NCBI RefSeq assembly: GCF_032116555.1
Contig: NZ_CP134949.1
Coordinates: 930,001-994,000 of the forward strand
Direction: 5' to 3'
Length of the DNA stretch: 64,000 nucleotides
Source: Halobaculum sp. XH14
GTDB lineage: Archaea; Halobacteriota; Halobacteria; Halobacteriales; Haloferacaceae
Shown: positions 24,812 through 33,829 of the stretch, one piece after another
How positions within the stretch are numbered: position 1 is the stretch's first letter
Layout: every line of letters begins with the position of its first letter
Program-made: the position numbers and the translations under genes
The notes under the pieces: generated by a model
Seen by the model: the letters and a program-made list of their open reading frames with translations, nothing else
What the model was told of the DNA's origin: nothing
The model's database searches: none

Positions 24812-25954
24812 ATGAACTTCGATCTACCCGCCGAACACCGGATGATCCGGGACCAGGTTCGGGAGTTCTGCGAGGAGGAGATCGCCCCCATCGCCCAGGA
24901 GATCGAGGACGAGCACCGCTTCCCGGCCGAGGTGTTCGACCAGCTCGCCGACCTCGACATGCTCGGCGTCCCCATCGACGAGGCGTACGGCGGGCTCGGC
25001 GGCGACCAGCTCATGTACGCGCTCGTGACCGAGGAGCTCGGCCGCGTCTCGGGCGGCATCGGGCTCTCGTACGCCGCGCACGTCTCGCTCGCATCCAAGC
25101 CCATCGAGCTGTTCGGCACCGACGAGCAGAAGGAGCGCTGGCTTCGCCCGCTCGCCGAGGGCGAGTACCTCGGCTCGTGGGCGCTCACCGAACCCGGCTC
25201 GGGCTCGGACGCCTCGAACATGGAGACCACCGCCGAGAAGGAGGGCGACGAGTGGGTCATCGACGGCACCAAGCAGTTCATCACCAACGCGAACGTCGCC
25301 GGCTCCGTGCTCGTGAAGGCCGTCACCGACCCCGAGGCGGGCTACGACGGCATCTCGACGTTCATCGTGGACCCGGAGGCGGACGACGGGTTCGAGGTGA
25401 CGACCGTGTGGGACAAGATGGGCCTCAACTGTTCGCCCACCTGCGAGATCCAGTTCGACGACGTCCGGCTGCCCGAGGACCGCCTGCTCGGCGAGGCGGG
25501 CGAGGGGTGGAAACAGACGATGAAGACGCTCGACGGCGGGCGCGTCTCCATCGCCGCGCTGTCGGTCGGGCTCGCGCAGGGGGCTTACGAGGCCGCCGAG
25601 TCCTACGCCGGCGAGCGCGAGCAGTTCGGCCAACCCATCTCGAAGTTCGACGCAATCCGCGACAAGCTGGTGGACATGCACCGCAAGACCGAGCGCGCCC
25701 GACTGTTGACCCACAAGTCCGCCAGCCTGTACGATCGGGGCGAGTCGGTCACCCGCGAGTCGGCGCTCGCCAAACTCGACGCCAGCGAGGCGGCCCGCGA
25801 GGTCGCCGAGGACGCCGTCCAGGTGCTGGGCGGCTACGGCTACACCACCGACTTCGCTCCCCAGCGATTCTACCGCGACGCGAAGCTGATGGAGATCGGC
25901 GAAGGCACGAGCGAGATCCAGCACGTGGTCATCGGCCGCGAACTCGGGCTCTGA
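24812..25954 (+). CDS. acd: Acyl-CoA dehydrogenase
   Basis: FAD enzyme that makes the alpha-beta double bond in acyl-CoA during beta-oxidation or branched-chain degradation. The 380-residue product (family length) shows [22 protein letters not shown], the substrate/FAD loop [13 protein letters not shown], and the C-terminal [20 protein letters not shown] followed by GEGTSEIQ, whose Glu is the usual catalytic base. Chain-length specificity cannot be read from sequence. A leaderless promoter precedes the ATG. It is not in an operon with other beta-oxidation genes here. Confidence 0.93.
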   Translation: MNFDLPAEHRMIRDQVREFCEEEIAPIAQEIEDEHRFPAEVFDQLADLDMLGVPIDEAYGGLGGDQLMYALVTEELGRVSGGIGLSYAAHVSLASKPIELFGTDEQKERWLRPLAEGEYLGSWALTEPGSGSDASNMETTAEKEGDEWVIDGTKQFITNANVAGSVLVKAVTDPEAGYDGISTFIVDPEADDGFEVTTVWDKMGLNCSPTCEIQFDDVRLPEDRLLGEAGEGWKQTMKTLDGGRVSIAALSVGLAQGAYEAAESYAGEREQFGQPISKFDAIRDKLVDMHRKTERARLLTHKSASLYDRGESVTRESALAKLDASEAAREVAEDAVQVLGGYGYTTDFAPQRFYRDAKLMEIGEGTSEIQHVVIGRELGL

Positions 25955-26093
25955 TCCGGGTCCCGTCGCCGGTCGACCGCTCGTCGTTCTCCCGTCCGTC
26001 GCCCGATCCGTCCCCGACGAGAACGTTATCAGCGGCGATACCGATGGGGGTAGCCTTTTCCCTCACCCGCGGTCCTGTCAGCCCGAACCGGGA

Positions 26094-28223
26094 ATGGGAG
26101 TCGACATGGTCGCGTGGCTCGCCGCCGCATCCCTCCTCGCTGCGGTCGTCAGTCTCGCCGTCGTCCCGAGCGTTCACCGCGCGACGCGCGGCAGCCCCGG
26201 CTACGTCCGGACGCTGGCCACCGGCTCGCTCGTCGCCGCGGCCCTCTGGTCGGTCGCCCACTGCTTCGCGCTGACGGCCGACACCCTCGCCGCACAGGAG
26301 ACGTGGGCCACCATCGGCATCGCGGTCGGCGCGCCGCTGGTCACCTGCTGGTTCGCGCTCGCCTACCGACTCTTCCGGCCCGAGGAGCGGCTCGGCCGCC
26401 GCGAGGTCGCGTTCCTCGCCGCCGAACCGCTGGTCACGGCGGTCGGCGTGCTGACCGGGACCGGCTGGTTCTTCGATGGCCGCCGGCTCCTCGGGCGGAG
26501 CGACGGGACCTTGCTCGTGCTGGAGCCGGGAGTCGGGCTCCACCTGCACACGCTCTACACCGCGGGGCTCGGGATCGCCGGGACGGCGCTGCTGGTCCGC
26601 AGCGCCGACCGGGGCGGGACCGGGACGCGGGGCCGCGTCGGCCTGCTGGTCGCCGGCGCGATCGTGCCGGGGCTCACCTGGAGCGTCTGGCTGCTGGGGC
26701 TGCCCGGCGCGCTGGCACCGGATTACACGCCCGTCGCGCTCGGCTTCTCGGCGGTCTGCATCCACGTCGCCACGAGACAGTACTGGCTGTTCGGTCCCCA
26801 GTCGGCCGCGCGAAACGCGGTGTTCGACGGGCTGCGGGACGCGGTCGTCGTGGTCGACGACCGGGGGACGCTCACCGACGCGAACCCGGCCGCGCGGGAG
26901 ACGTTCGACGTGACCGACGCGGACCTGGGGCGGGACGCGGCGACCGTCCTCCCGAGCGACGTCCCGGTCGAACGGGACGGGGACGACGAGTTCGGCACCG
27001 TCAAACACCGTGTCGACGGGCGCTCCCGCTATCTGGAACCGCGCTGGCGGTCGCTCCCCTCGGCCGGCGGCGGGACGGTGATCTCCTTCCGGGACGTCAC
27101 GGAACGGACGCAGGTCGAGCGCCGGTACCGCTCGTACGTCGAGCACAGCCACGACGTTGTGGTCGTCACGGACGCGGACGGCGTCCTCGAGTACGTCAGC
27201 CCGGCCATCGAACACGTCCTGGGGTACGAGCAGGACGCAGCCGCCGGGAAGTCGCTCACCGACTACATCCACCCCGACGACACGCAGGACGTCGCGGCGT
27301 CGCTCGCGGAGTCGCTCGACAGCCCCGGCGAGGGCGTCCGGGTGACGTTCCGCGCGCGCCACGCCGACGGCGGGTGGCGGACGCTGGAGGGCGTCGGCGT
27401 GAACGGCTTCGACGACCCCGACATCGGCGGGTTCCTCGTCACGCTCCGTGACACGACCACGAGGGACCGCTACGACCAGCGGCTGCGGGTGCTCACCCGG
27501 GTGCTCAGACACGACCTCCGGAACGAACTCAACGTGGTGATGGGCTACGCCAGTTCGCTCGCGGACGCCGACAGGGAGCCGGTGGCACACAAGGGGACCA
27601 CCATCCGGCGCGCGGCAGAGCGGCTCGCGGACCTGGGCGAGCGCGTCCGCGGCGTCGACAGGACGCTCCGGGACGCCGACCACGGCGGTCGACCGCTGTA
27701 CGTCGACGAGGTCGTCGAGGCCGTCGCGGACCTGGCCACCGACCGGCACCCCGCCGCGACGGTGACGACCGACTGCGAGGAGGGGGTCGCGGCCTACGCG
27801 GACGGGCTGCTCGCCACGGCGCTGTGGAACGTCGTCGAGAACGGCATCGTCCACAACGACGGGCCCTCGCCGACCGTCTCGGTCGCCGTCGACGCCGACG
27901 AACGCGCCGTCGAACTCGTCGTCCGCGACGACGGCCCCGGCATTCCCGCCGGCGAGCGCTCGGCAGTCGAAGCGGGCCACGAGACCCAGCTCGAACACGC
28001 GAGCGGGCTCGGGCTCTGGCTCGTCCGCTGGGTGCTCGACGGCGTCGACGGCGAGTTACGCTTCCCGGACACCGACGCCGGCGGCGCGGTGGTGTTGCGG
28101 CTCCGCGCGGCTGACCCGGCGGACGCCGACAGCGTCCGGATGCCGACGCCGGCCGAGTGGACGAAACCCGGCGCGCGCTCGCCGGCGGACGCTCCGATGG
28201 AGGGTCAGCGCGGCACCGACTGA
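26094..28223 (+). CDS. Membrane sensor histidine kinase with 7TM and two PAS domains
   Basis: 709 residues. About seven helices at 1-215 (haloarchaeal 7TM N-terminal sensor), PAS at about 240-345, second PAS at about 350-465 (SHDVVVVTDADGVLEYVSPAIEHVLGYE), then HisKA with RVLRHDLRNELN (phospho-acceptor His473) and HATPase_c (NVVENGIVHND; DDGPGIP; GLGLWLV). A complete sensor kinase, but no response regulator gene adjoins it, so it is an orphan. The signal is unknown. The start could also be ATG at 26106, four codons later. The C-terminal Pro/Asp-rich tail after residue 680 is unusual. Confidence 0.93.
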   Translation: MGVDMVAWLAAASLLAAVVSLAVVPSVHRATRGSPGYVRTLATGSLVAAALWSVAHCFALTADTLAAQETWATIGIAVGAPLVTCWFALAYRLFRPEERLGRREVAFLAAEPLVTAVGVLTGTGWFFDGRRLLGRSDGTLLVLEPGVGLHLHTLYTAGLGIAGTALLVRSADRGGTGTRGRVGLLVAGAIVPGLTWSVWLLGLPGALAPDYTPVALGFSAVCIHVATRQYWLFGPQSAARNAVFDGLRDAVVVVDDRGTLTDANPAARETFDVTDADLGRDAATVLPSDVPVERDGDDEFGTVKHRVDGRSRYLEPRWRSLPSAGGGTVISFRDVTERTQVERRYRSYVEHSHDVVVVTDADGVLEYVSPAIEHVLGYEQDAAAGKSLTDYIHPDDTQDVAASLAESLDSPGEGVRVTFRARHADGGWRTLEGVGVNGFDDPDIGGFLVTLRDTTTRDRYDQRLRVLTRVLRHDLRNELNVVMGYASSLADADREPVAHKGTTIRRAAERLADLGERVRGVDRTLRDADHGGRPLYVDEVVEAVADLATDRHPAATVTTDCEEGVAAYADGLLATALWNVVENGIVHNDGPSPTVSVAVDADERAVELVVRDDGPGIPAGERSAVEAGHETQLEHASGLGLWLVRWVLDGVDGELRFPDTDAGGAVVLRLRAADPADADSVRMPTPAEWTKPGARSPADAPMEGQRGTD

Positions 28224-28672
28224 CCGACGAGCACCAGCGGCTCCCAGTCGCCCCGGTCGACGACGTCGGTCCCCGCGTCGAACGCACGTTCGTGGAGCGC
28301 CCGCAGCGCCGCGAGTTCGGCGTCGCCGCCGTCGATCGCGGCCCCGAACTCGGGCCACACCCGCGGCGGCACGAGCAGGTAGTGGACGTCGCCCTCGCGT
28401 GCGACGAGCGGGTCGTGCGAGAACGAGCGGCGGTACTCGAAGACGAGGTCGGTGACGCCGGGATACGTCGTCACGGACTCGTGGAGCCGGGCGGCGGCCG
28501 TTCGAACCGTCCCTCCGTCGAGGCCGCGTTCGGCGGCGACCGCGGGAACGTGTCTCGCCAGCACCGACGGCACCGTCGGGCCGTCCCCGACTCCTCCGTC
28601 GCCGTCATCGGCCCTCTCGGCGGCCTTACCGCCCTGGCTGTCCCCACAACGCTCCCCGTCCACGTCCGTCAT
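28205..28672 (-). CDS. Hypothetical protein, 155 residues
   Basis: Unrecognised. The N-terminal 30 residues are Asp/Gly-rich and disordered. The rest is a compact alpha/beta domain with LARHVPAVAAERGLD, LHESVTTYPGVTDLVFEYRRSFSHDPLVAREGDVHYLLVPPRVW and a C-terminal DWEPLVLVGQSVPR. ATG at 28672; in-frame codons upstream are Arg-rich. Its last 19 bases overlap the end of the histidine kinase gene, convergently. It is divergent from a sugar kinase. Codon use matches the neighbours, so I regard it as real. Confidence 0.65.
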   Translation of the reverse strand: MTDVDGERCGDSQGGKAAERADDGDGGVGDGPTVPSVLARHVPAVAAERGLDGGTVRTAAARLHESVTTYPGVTDLVFEYRRSFSHDPLVAREGDVHYLLVPPRVWPEFGAAIDGGDAELAALRALHERAFDAGTDVVDRGDWEPLVLVGQSVPR

Positions 28673-28743
28673 GCCGGGTCGTTGCCGTCGCGCCGGCATG
28701 AAGCGTCCGGTGGGTCGAAGTACCCCGCCGGCAGACGGAAGGT

Positions 28744-29712
28744 ATGAGCACGCGGGAGCGCCGGGGAGCCCCGGCCAGACTCGTCGTCGGCGAATGCATC
28801 GTCGACCTCCACCCGTCCGGGGCGGGGGGCGTCGGCGACGCGACGGCCTACACCCGTCGGGCCGGCGGTGCCCCGGCAAACGTCGCCGTGGGACTGGCAC
28901 GCCTGGGCGCCACGCCGCTGTTCAGGACGCGACTCGGTGACGACGGCTTCGGTGCGTTCCTCGCGGACGCGCTCGCGACCGAGGGCGTTCCGGACGAACT
29001 CGTCGAACGCGACCCCGACGCGCCGACCGGCCTCGCGGTCGTCGGCCGCGACGACGCCGGCGACCGCTCGTTCTCGCTCTATCTCGAGGGAACGGCGAGC
29101 ACGCGGTTCGAATCGGGCGTCCCAGCGAACTCGACGCTCGCGGGCGTCGACTGGGTCCACGTCGGCGGCGTCCTGCTGGCGTTCGAGCCGGCCCGTTCGG
29201 CGCTGTTCGACCTGCTCGACCGGGTCCCGCGGGACGCGACCGTCTCGGTCGACCCGAACGCCCGCCCGGGGCTCTGGACCGAGTTCGACTACGTCGACAC
29301 GCTCGACCGGCTGCTGGGGGTCGCGGACGTCGTCGTCGCGTCGCCGGAGGACCTCCACCCCGCCGGTTTCGCCGGAGAGGGGCCGGAACTGGCGGCCGAC
29401 GTCCTCGATGCCGGCCCGCACACGGCGCTCGTCACGCGTGGTGCCGAGGGGGCCTGCGGGTGCGCGACCGACGCCGCACCGTGGGGGCCCGCGGACGGTG
29501 AGCACGCAGGCTTCGCCGTCGACGTCGTCGACACGACCGGCGCGGGCGACGCGTTCACGGCGGGCGCGATCGAGGCGCTCTCGGGCGGTCGCTCGCTGGC
29601 CGAGACGCTCGCGTTCGCAAACGCCGTCGGCGCGGCGTCGACGACCGCGGAGGGCGCGATGGCCGCGCTGCCCGACCGCGACGCGGTCGACGCGATGCTG
29701 GCCGGGGACTGA
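28744..29712 (+). CDS. PfkB-family carbohydrate kinase (fructokinase-like)
   Basis: 322 residues. Ribokinase-fold signatures: N-terminal GGAPANVAVGLARLG, GDDGFGAFLAD and C-terminal DTTGAGDAFTAG with the catalytic Asp. These fit fructokinase or 2-keto-3-deoxygluconate kinase types; the substrate cannot be decided from sequence. The start ATG at 28744 is preceded by GAAGGT. It is followed 67 bases later by an M24 peptidase in the same direction, and the two may be co-transcribed. Confidence 0.88.
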   Translation: MSTRERRGAPARLVVGECIVDLHPSGAGGVGDATAYTRRAGGAPANVAVGLARLGATPLFRTRLGDDGFGAFLADALATEGVPDELVERDPDAPTGLAVVGRDDAGDRSFSLYLEGTASTRFESGVPANSTLAGVDWVHVGGVLLAFEPARSALFDLLDRVPRDATVSVDPNARPGLWTEFDYVDTLDRLLGVADVVVASPEDLHPAGFAGEGPELAADVLDAGPHTALVTRGAEGACGCATDAAPWGPADGEHAGFAVDVVDTTGAGDAFTAGAIEALSGGRSLAETLAFANAVGAASTTAEGAMAALPDRDAVDAMLAGD

Positions 29713-29779
29713 CGGGCGGCACCCGTCGACGGGCGACCGCCTCGCCACGTTCTTGCCGTCCGGGTCGGAACGGAACGCC

Positions 29780-31009
29780 ATGCGCAGTCCCCACGAACGA
29801 CGGACGCGGGCGGCGAGGGTCCGCCTCCGCGAGCGCGGCGACGACTGTCTGGTGCTGTTCCCGAGCACGAACCTCCTGTACCTCTCCGGGTTCGAGGAAC
29901 AGCCGGGCGAGCGGCACCTGCTGCTGTTCGTTCCCGCGGCGGTGGACGGCGACGCCGACGCGGATGCCGCCGGGGCCGACGCGGCCGTCGCCGGGGCGGA
30001 CGCGGACACCGCCGGGGTCGAAGCCGCCGACCTCGACGCGAGCGGCGCGACCCGCGACCCGGTCTTTCTCGTCCCCGAACTGTACGGCGAGCAGGTTCGC
30101 CGGGAGTCGTGGGTGCCCGACGTCCGGACGTGGGCCGACGACGAGGACCCGCGGGCGGCGGTCGCCGCGGTGCTCGCTGACCTCGGTGTGGATGACGGGC
30201 GCGTCCTCCTCGACGACACGATGCACGCCCGGTTCACGCTCGACCTCCGGGAAGCGCTCCCCGACGCCGAGTTCGGCCTGGCCTCCGAGGTGCTCTCGGA
30301 GCTCCGCGTCCGCAAGGACGACGCGGAACTCGACGCGATGGCCCGCGCGGGCGACGTCGCCGACGCCGTGATCGAGGACCTCAGGGCCCGCGACGGCGAC
30401 GTGGTCGGCGACACCGAAGCCGAGTTGGCCGAGTACGTCGAGGACCGCCTCGCACACCACGGCGGGGCGGGCGTCTCCTTCGAGACCATCGTCGGCTCCG
30501 GGCCGAACGGTGCGATGCCACACCACGCCCACGGCGAGCGGGAGATCGGGGCCGGCGAGCCGGTCGTGCTCGACTTCGGGACGCGGGTCGACGGCTACCC
30601 CTCCGACCAGACCCGGACGCTCGTGTTCGGCGCCGACGAGGTGGAACCGAGCGCGACGGTCCGCGAGGTCCACGACGTCGTCCGCGAGGCACAGCGGGCG
30701 GGCGTCGACGCGGTCGAACCGGGCGTCACCGCGGGCGCGGTCGACGCGGCCGCCCGCGAGGTCATCGAGGACGCGGGCTACGGCGGGGAGTTCATCCACC
30801 GGACGGGCCACGGCGTCGGTCTCGACGTCCACGAGGAGCCGTACGTCGTCGCCGGCAGCGATCGGGAACTGGCCGAAGGGATGACCTTCAGCGTCGAACC
30901 CGGCGTCTACCTGCCCGACGAGTTCGGCGTGCGGATCGAGGACCTGGTGGTGGTGACCGAGGACGGGTGCGAACGGCTCAACCACACCGACCGCGGCTGG
31001 CGCCCCTGA
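29780..31009 (+). CDS. M24-family metallopeptidase (Xaa-Pro aminopeptidase-like)
   Basis: 409 residues, creatinase/prolidase fold. Metal ligands are visible in VLDFGTRVDGYPSDQTRTLVFG (two Asp), FIHRTGHGVGLDVHEEPYV (His), SVEPGVYLP (Glu) and VRIEDLVVV (Glu), so both metal sites look intact. The N-terminal domain carries an Asp/Ala-rich low-complexity insert (about residues 55-89, GADA-type repeats) not expected in the family. ATG at 29780 with GTTCTTGCC at leaderless distance suggests it may also have its own promoter. Confidence 0.9.
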   Translation: MRSPHERRTRAARVRLRERGDDCLVLFPSTNLLYLSGFEEQPGERHLLLFVPAAVDGDADADAAGADAAVAGADADTAGVEAADLDASGATRDPVFLVPELYGEQVRRESWVPDVRTWADDEDPRAAVAAVLADLGVDDGRVLLDDTMHARFTLDLREALPDAEFGLASEVLSELRVRKDDAELDAMARAGDVADAVIEDLRARDGDVVGDTEAELAEYVEDRLAHHGGAGVSFETIVGSGPNGAMPHHAHGEREIGAGEPVVLDFGTRVDGYPSDQTRTLVFGADEVEPSATVREVHDVVREAQRAGVDAVEPGVTAGAVDAAAREVIEDAGYGGEFIHRTGHGVGLDVHEEPYVVAGSDRELAEGMTFSVEPGVYLPDEFGVRIEDLVVVTEDGCERLNHTDRGWRP

Positions 31010-31038
31010 GCCGACGCGGACGACTCCCGGCCGAGCGG

Positions 31039-31054
31039 TTTAGGCGAACCAAAA
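31039..31054 (+). promoter_or_regulatory. Possible metal-repressor operator before the ZIP gene
   Basis: TTTAGGCGAACCAAAA, an imperfect inverted repeat reminiscent of DtxR/MntR-type iron or manganese boxes. It lies 20 bases upstream of TTTATT (31074-31079), the TATA for the ATG at 31103. The position upstream of the TATA would also suit an activator. The DtxR link is by resemblance only. Confidence 0.4.
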
Positions 31055-31102
31055 CATATCAGTAATCAGAGTGTTTATTCGGGACGGGGACGTAGCTGAG
31101 CC

Positions 31103-31900
31103 ATGGTCGCCCTCGAGTCGGTTCTGGTCGTCGCTGTCGCCGGGTTGGTGACGGCGCTGGCGACCGGACTCGGCGCCCTCCCGTTCTTCGTCGTCGAGGA
31201 CCTCTCCGACAGGTGGAACGTCGCGCTGTGGGGGCTCGCCTCGGGGATCATGGTCGCGGCCTCCGTGTTCGGCCTCGTGTTCGAGGGGCTGGCGGAGGGG
31301 ACGCCGTTCCGCGTCGGCGTCGGTGCCGTCGCGGGGGTCGCGCTCGTCGCGGTTGCCCGCGACGTGGTGATGGACGCCGACATCGACCCGAAGGAGTACG
31401 AGGAGGCGGACTTCAGGAAACTGGTGCTCATCCTCGGCGTGCTCACGGTCCACTCGTTCCCCGAGGGCGTCGCGGTCGGCGTCTCGTTCGCGGACCTGGG
31501 CCTGGACGGAGGGTTGCAGGTGCTGGGGCTCTCGGTGCCGCTGCTCGCGGTGGTCATGACGCTCGCCATCTCGATCCACAACGTCCCGGAGGGCGTCGCC
31601 GTGTCGATTCCGCTCCGGTCGATCGGGATCTCCCCGCCGCGGATGGTCTGGTGGGCCGTGTTCTCCAGCCTCCCGCAGCCGATCGGCGCGGTCATCGCGT
31701 TCGCGTTCGTCAGATACGCGCGAGCGTTCCTGCCGGCGGGCTTCGGCTTCGCCGCGGGCGCGATGGTGTACCTCGTGCTCTCGGAGTTCGTGCCGGAGGC
31801 GCTCGAGACCGGCGCGGACCTCCCGAGCGGCGGGAAGCGGGAACTGACCGCGGGCATCGTCGTCGGCGTCCTGGCCATGGTTCCGCTGCTGTGGATCTAG
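31103..31900 (+). CDS. ZIP-family divalent metal transporter
   Basis: 265 residues, eight membrane helices. The metal-path motifs are HSFPEGVAVGVSF (helix 4) and SIHNVPEGVAVSIPL (helix 5), with the usual His-x-x-Pro-Glu-Gly pairs. A short His-poor cytoplasmic loop (about 92-108, Asp/Glu/Lys-rich) sits between helices 3 and 4. Likely imports zinc, manganese or iron. Leaderless promoter (TTTATT 31074-31079). Convergent with a small gene, with a repeat between them. Confidence 0.92.
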   Translation: MVALESVLVVAVAGLVTALATGLGALPFFVVEDLSDRWNVALWGLASGIMVAASVFGLVFEGLAEGTPFRVGVGAVAGVALVAVARDVVMDADIDPKEYEEADFRKLVLILGVLTVHSFPEGVAVGVSFADLGLDGGLQVLGLSVPLLAVVMTLAISIHNVPEGVAVSIPLRSIGISPPRMVWWAVFSSLPQPIGAVIAFAFVRYARAFLPAGFGFAAGAMVYLVLSEFVPEALETGADLPSGGKRELTAGIVVGVLAMVPLLWI

Positions 31901-31953
31901 CGTAGGGCCGTGGCACCAGCACCCCTGTGTGAGAAAACGCTTCGTGGTTCAAC

Positions 31954-32115
31954 TGCGGCCTGCACCAGCGTCAGTGCCGCGAGCGAGGGAGGCGAGACGA
32001 AGCCGCGCCGACTGCTGCTCGCGGCGTTTTGGCATGAACGGGTTTTGCGGGGGTTCGACGAGCGCGGGCCGGCGGAGCCGGCCCGCGTGAGGAGGACCCC
32101 CGTCAAAAGAGGTTC
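31954..32115 (+). repeat. Single copy of the 6805-7642 end repeat
   Basis: Contains, in order, GCGGCCTGCACCAGCGTC, the GCCGCGAGC...GCTCGCGGC stem, GTTTTGGCATGAACGGG, TTTTGCGGGGGTTCGACG, a perfect 11-base hairpin (CGCGGGCCGGC-GGA-GCCGGCCCGCG), then GAGGACCCCCGTCAAAAGAG. The outer end overlaps the stop codon of the minus-strand gene at 32114. It lies between two convergent genes, like the first copy. Confidence 0.8.
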
Positions 32116-32398
32116 AGTGCGAGTGACCCATCGCGTCCTGGAGGCTCTGCCCGAAGCGCTCCTCGAACAGTTCCTCGGCCTTCGCGTTGATCTCCTCGAC
32201 GTCGGCGGGCGTCTCGCCCTGCGAGTGGTGCGCGAGCGCGTGGGCCTGCTGTGCGAACGCCTGCAACACGACGTCGCTGATGACGCGGCTCGGCTCCTCG
32301 CCCTGTTCGGCCATCATGTCGACGAGCCCCGCGGGCAGGTCGACGGTGTCGGTGTCGCCGTCCGGTCCCTCGACGGTGTAGGTTTCCGAATCAACCAT
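32114..32398 (-). CDS. Small conserved haloarchaeal protein, 94 residues
   Basis: Unknown function; I think a haloarchaeal-only family (possibly DUF7545), number uncertain. It reads MVDSETYTVEGPDGDTDTVDL, then helical segments LPAGLVDMMAEQGEEPSRVISDVVLQAFAQQAHALAHHSQGE, an amphipathic acidic helix NAKAEELFEERFGQSL, and a His-containing end. ATG at 32398. A palindrome (32418-32431) covers its TATA. The stop codon overlaps the 31954-32115 repeat. Confidence 0.75.
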   Translation of the reverse strand: MVDSETYTVEGPDGDTDTVDLPAGLVDMMAEQGEEPSRVISDVVLQAFAQQAHALAHHSQGETPADVEEINAKAEELFEERFGQSLQDAMGHSH

Positions 32399-32417
32399 GG
32401 CTCGTTGCTGGCGTGCC

Positions 32418-32431
32418 GGACCTAAAGGTCC
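32418..32431 (-). promoter_or_regulatory. Palindrome over the TATA of the 94-residue gene
   Basis: GGACCTAAAGGTCC: perfect GGACCT/AGGTCC arms around AA. Read on the minus strand, its TTTA lies about 26-30 bases before the ATG at 32398, so the palindrome covers the presumed TATA box. Candidate repressor site. Confidence 0.5.
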
Positions 32432-32488
32432 GTGGGTATCGTGCGTCGATTCTGCTGGGTTGAGTTGGTTCGACACCCGACCGGACGT

Positions 32489-32635
32489 CTCGGAAGCCCC
32501 CGCGGCGCTGCGGTCGCGCGCCTCGTTGCGCTTCTCGCACTCGCTCGCTTCGCTCGGTCGCGCTGCGGTGCGTACGTCGTCGGGCTTCCCGCAGCGCCAC
32601 GGCCCCTTCCAGTCCCGCCCGTGGCCGGTCGTGCC
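32489..32635 (+). repeat. Dispersed repeat, family 2, full copy left of trxB
   Basis: Begins with CTCGGAAGCCCCCGCGGCGCT (32489-32509) and ends with GGCCCCTTCCAGTCCCGCCC followed by GTGGCCGGTCGTGCC (to 32635). The last 35 bases are the near-exact reverse complement (34 of 35) of 34035-34069 on the other side of trxB. Confidence 0.85.
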
Positions 32636-32776
32636 CGTCGTCGCGGGCGAATGGCTGGTGAGCACGAGCCGTGGGAAGTCAGTAGCCGTCGCGGGCGAAA
32701 GTCTGGTGGGTGCGAACCATCGGAAGTCGGCAGTCGTCGCGGTCGGAGGACGGTCGTAACGAAGTCGAGAGGCCGG

Positions 32777-33829
32777 TCAGTCGTCGGCAGCGGCCGTTTC
32801 GCCCGCCTTCGCCTCGGCGCGTTCCAGTTCCTCGAGGTAGCCGTCGGCGTCGATTGCGGCCTCACAGCCCATGCCGGCGGCGGTGACCGCCTGCTGGTAG
32901 TGGAAGTCGACGACGTCGCCCGCGCCGAAGATGCCCTCGACGTCGGTCCGGGTCTGCCCGGCCCCCGTCCCGCCGACGGTCTTGATGTACCCCTCGGCGT
33001 CCAGTTCGACGCCCGTGTCCGCGAGGTAGTCGGTGTTGGGCGTGTGGCCGATTGCGTAAAAGGCCGCGCCGACCTCGAACTCCCACTCCTCCGTCTCGGG
33101 GTCGTCGAGGCGGTCGGTCGGGTAGCCCTCCGGGTGGCGGACGAGCGTGGCGGACTCGACGCCCTCCTCGCGGGTGCCATGGAGTTCCGTGACCTCCGTG
33201 TTCAGCATGAGTTCGACGTCGCCGTCCTCGACGTGCTCCATCAGGCGGTCGATCCAGTAGTCCTCCGCGCGGAACTCGTCGCGCCGGTGGGCCAGGTAGA
33301 CGGTGTCGGCGAACTTCGTGAGGAAGACGGCCTCCTCGCAGGCCGCGTCGCCGCCGCCGACGACGAGCATGTCCTCGCCGCGGAAGAAGGCACCGTCGCA
33401 GGTCGCACACGTCGAGAGCCCGTAGCCCATCAGCTCGTCCTCGCCCGGAATCCCGAGCGTCCGTGCCGAGGCCCCGGAGGCGGCGATGACCGCGTCCGCC
33501 GTGTACACGTCACCGTTCGTCAGCTCGACCCTGAACGGGTGCGAGGAGTCGTCGACCGACGCCACGACGCCGTTCTTCACCTCGGCGCCGAAGCGCTTCG
33601 CCTGCTCCTTGGTCCGGTTGATGAACTCCGCGCCGTTGACGCCCTCGGGGAAGCCGGGGAAGTTCTCAACCTCGGAGGTGAGCGTGAGCTGTCCGCCCGG
33701 CTCGTCGCCCTCGAAGACGAGGGGCTCGTTGTTCGACCGCGCGGCGTAGATGGCCGCCGTGAGGCCCGCGGAGCCGGTTCCCGCGACGATCAGCTTCCTG
33801 TGTTCGACGATGTCGGCCGCATCACTCAT
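32777..33829 (-). CDS. trxB: Thioredoxin-disulfide reductase
   Basis: Uses reduced nucleotide (or another donor) to reduce thioredoxin. 350 residues with the FAD-binding N-terminus (LIVAGTGSAGLTAA, GSAG where GPAG is commoner), the redox-active CATCDG, the second Rossmann motif VVGGGDAACEEAVF and the FAD C-terminal GIFGAGDVVD. The C-terminal 20 residues are acidic with an alanine tail. ATG at 33829 giving MSDAADIVEHRK. The gene lies between inverted family 2 repeats. Confidence 0.93.
   Translation of the reverse strand: MSDAADIVEHRKLIVAGTGSAGLTAAIYAARSNNEPLVFEGDEPGGQLTLTSEVENFPGFPEGVNGAEFINRTKEQAKRFGAEVKNGVVASVDDSSHPFRVELTNGDVYTADAVIAASGASARTLGIPGEDELMGYGLSTCATCDGAFFRGEDMLVVGGGDAACEEAVFLTKFADTVYLAHRRDEFRAEDYWIDRLMEHVEDGDVELMLNTEVTELHGTREEGVESATLVRHPEGYPTDRLDDPETEEWEFEVGAAFYAIGHTPNTDYLADTGVELDAEGYIKTVGGTGAGQTRTDVEGIFGAGDVVDFHYQQAVTAAGMGCEAAIDADGYLEELERAEAKAGETAAADD

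Larger units (their letters stand above)
32399..32776. other. Intergenic region upstream of the 94-residue gene
   Basis: 378 bases between that gene's start and the trxB stop. Holds the operator-like palindrome (32418-32431) and the family 2 repeat blocks (32489-32509; 32600-32635) joined by a GCTCGCTTCGCTC-type GC-rich spacer. Two short GGGAAGTC/GGAAGTCGG direct repeats follow (about 32675-32740). No credible gene. Confidence 0.6.
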
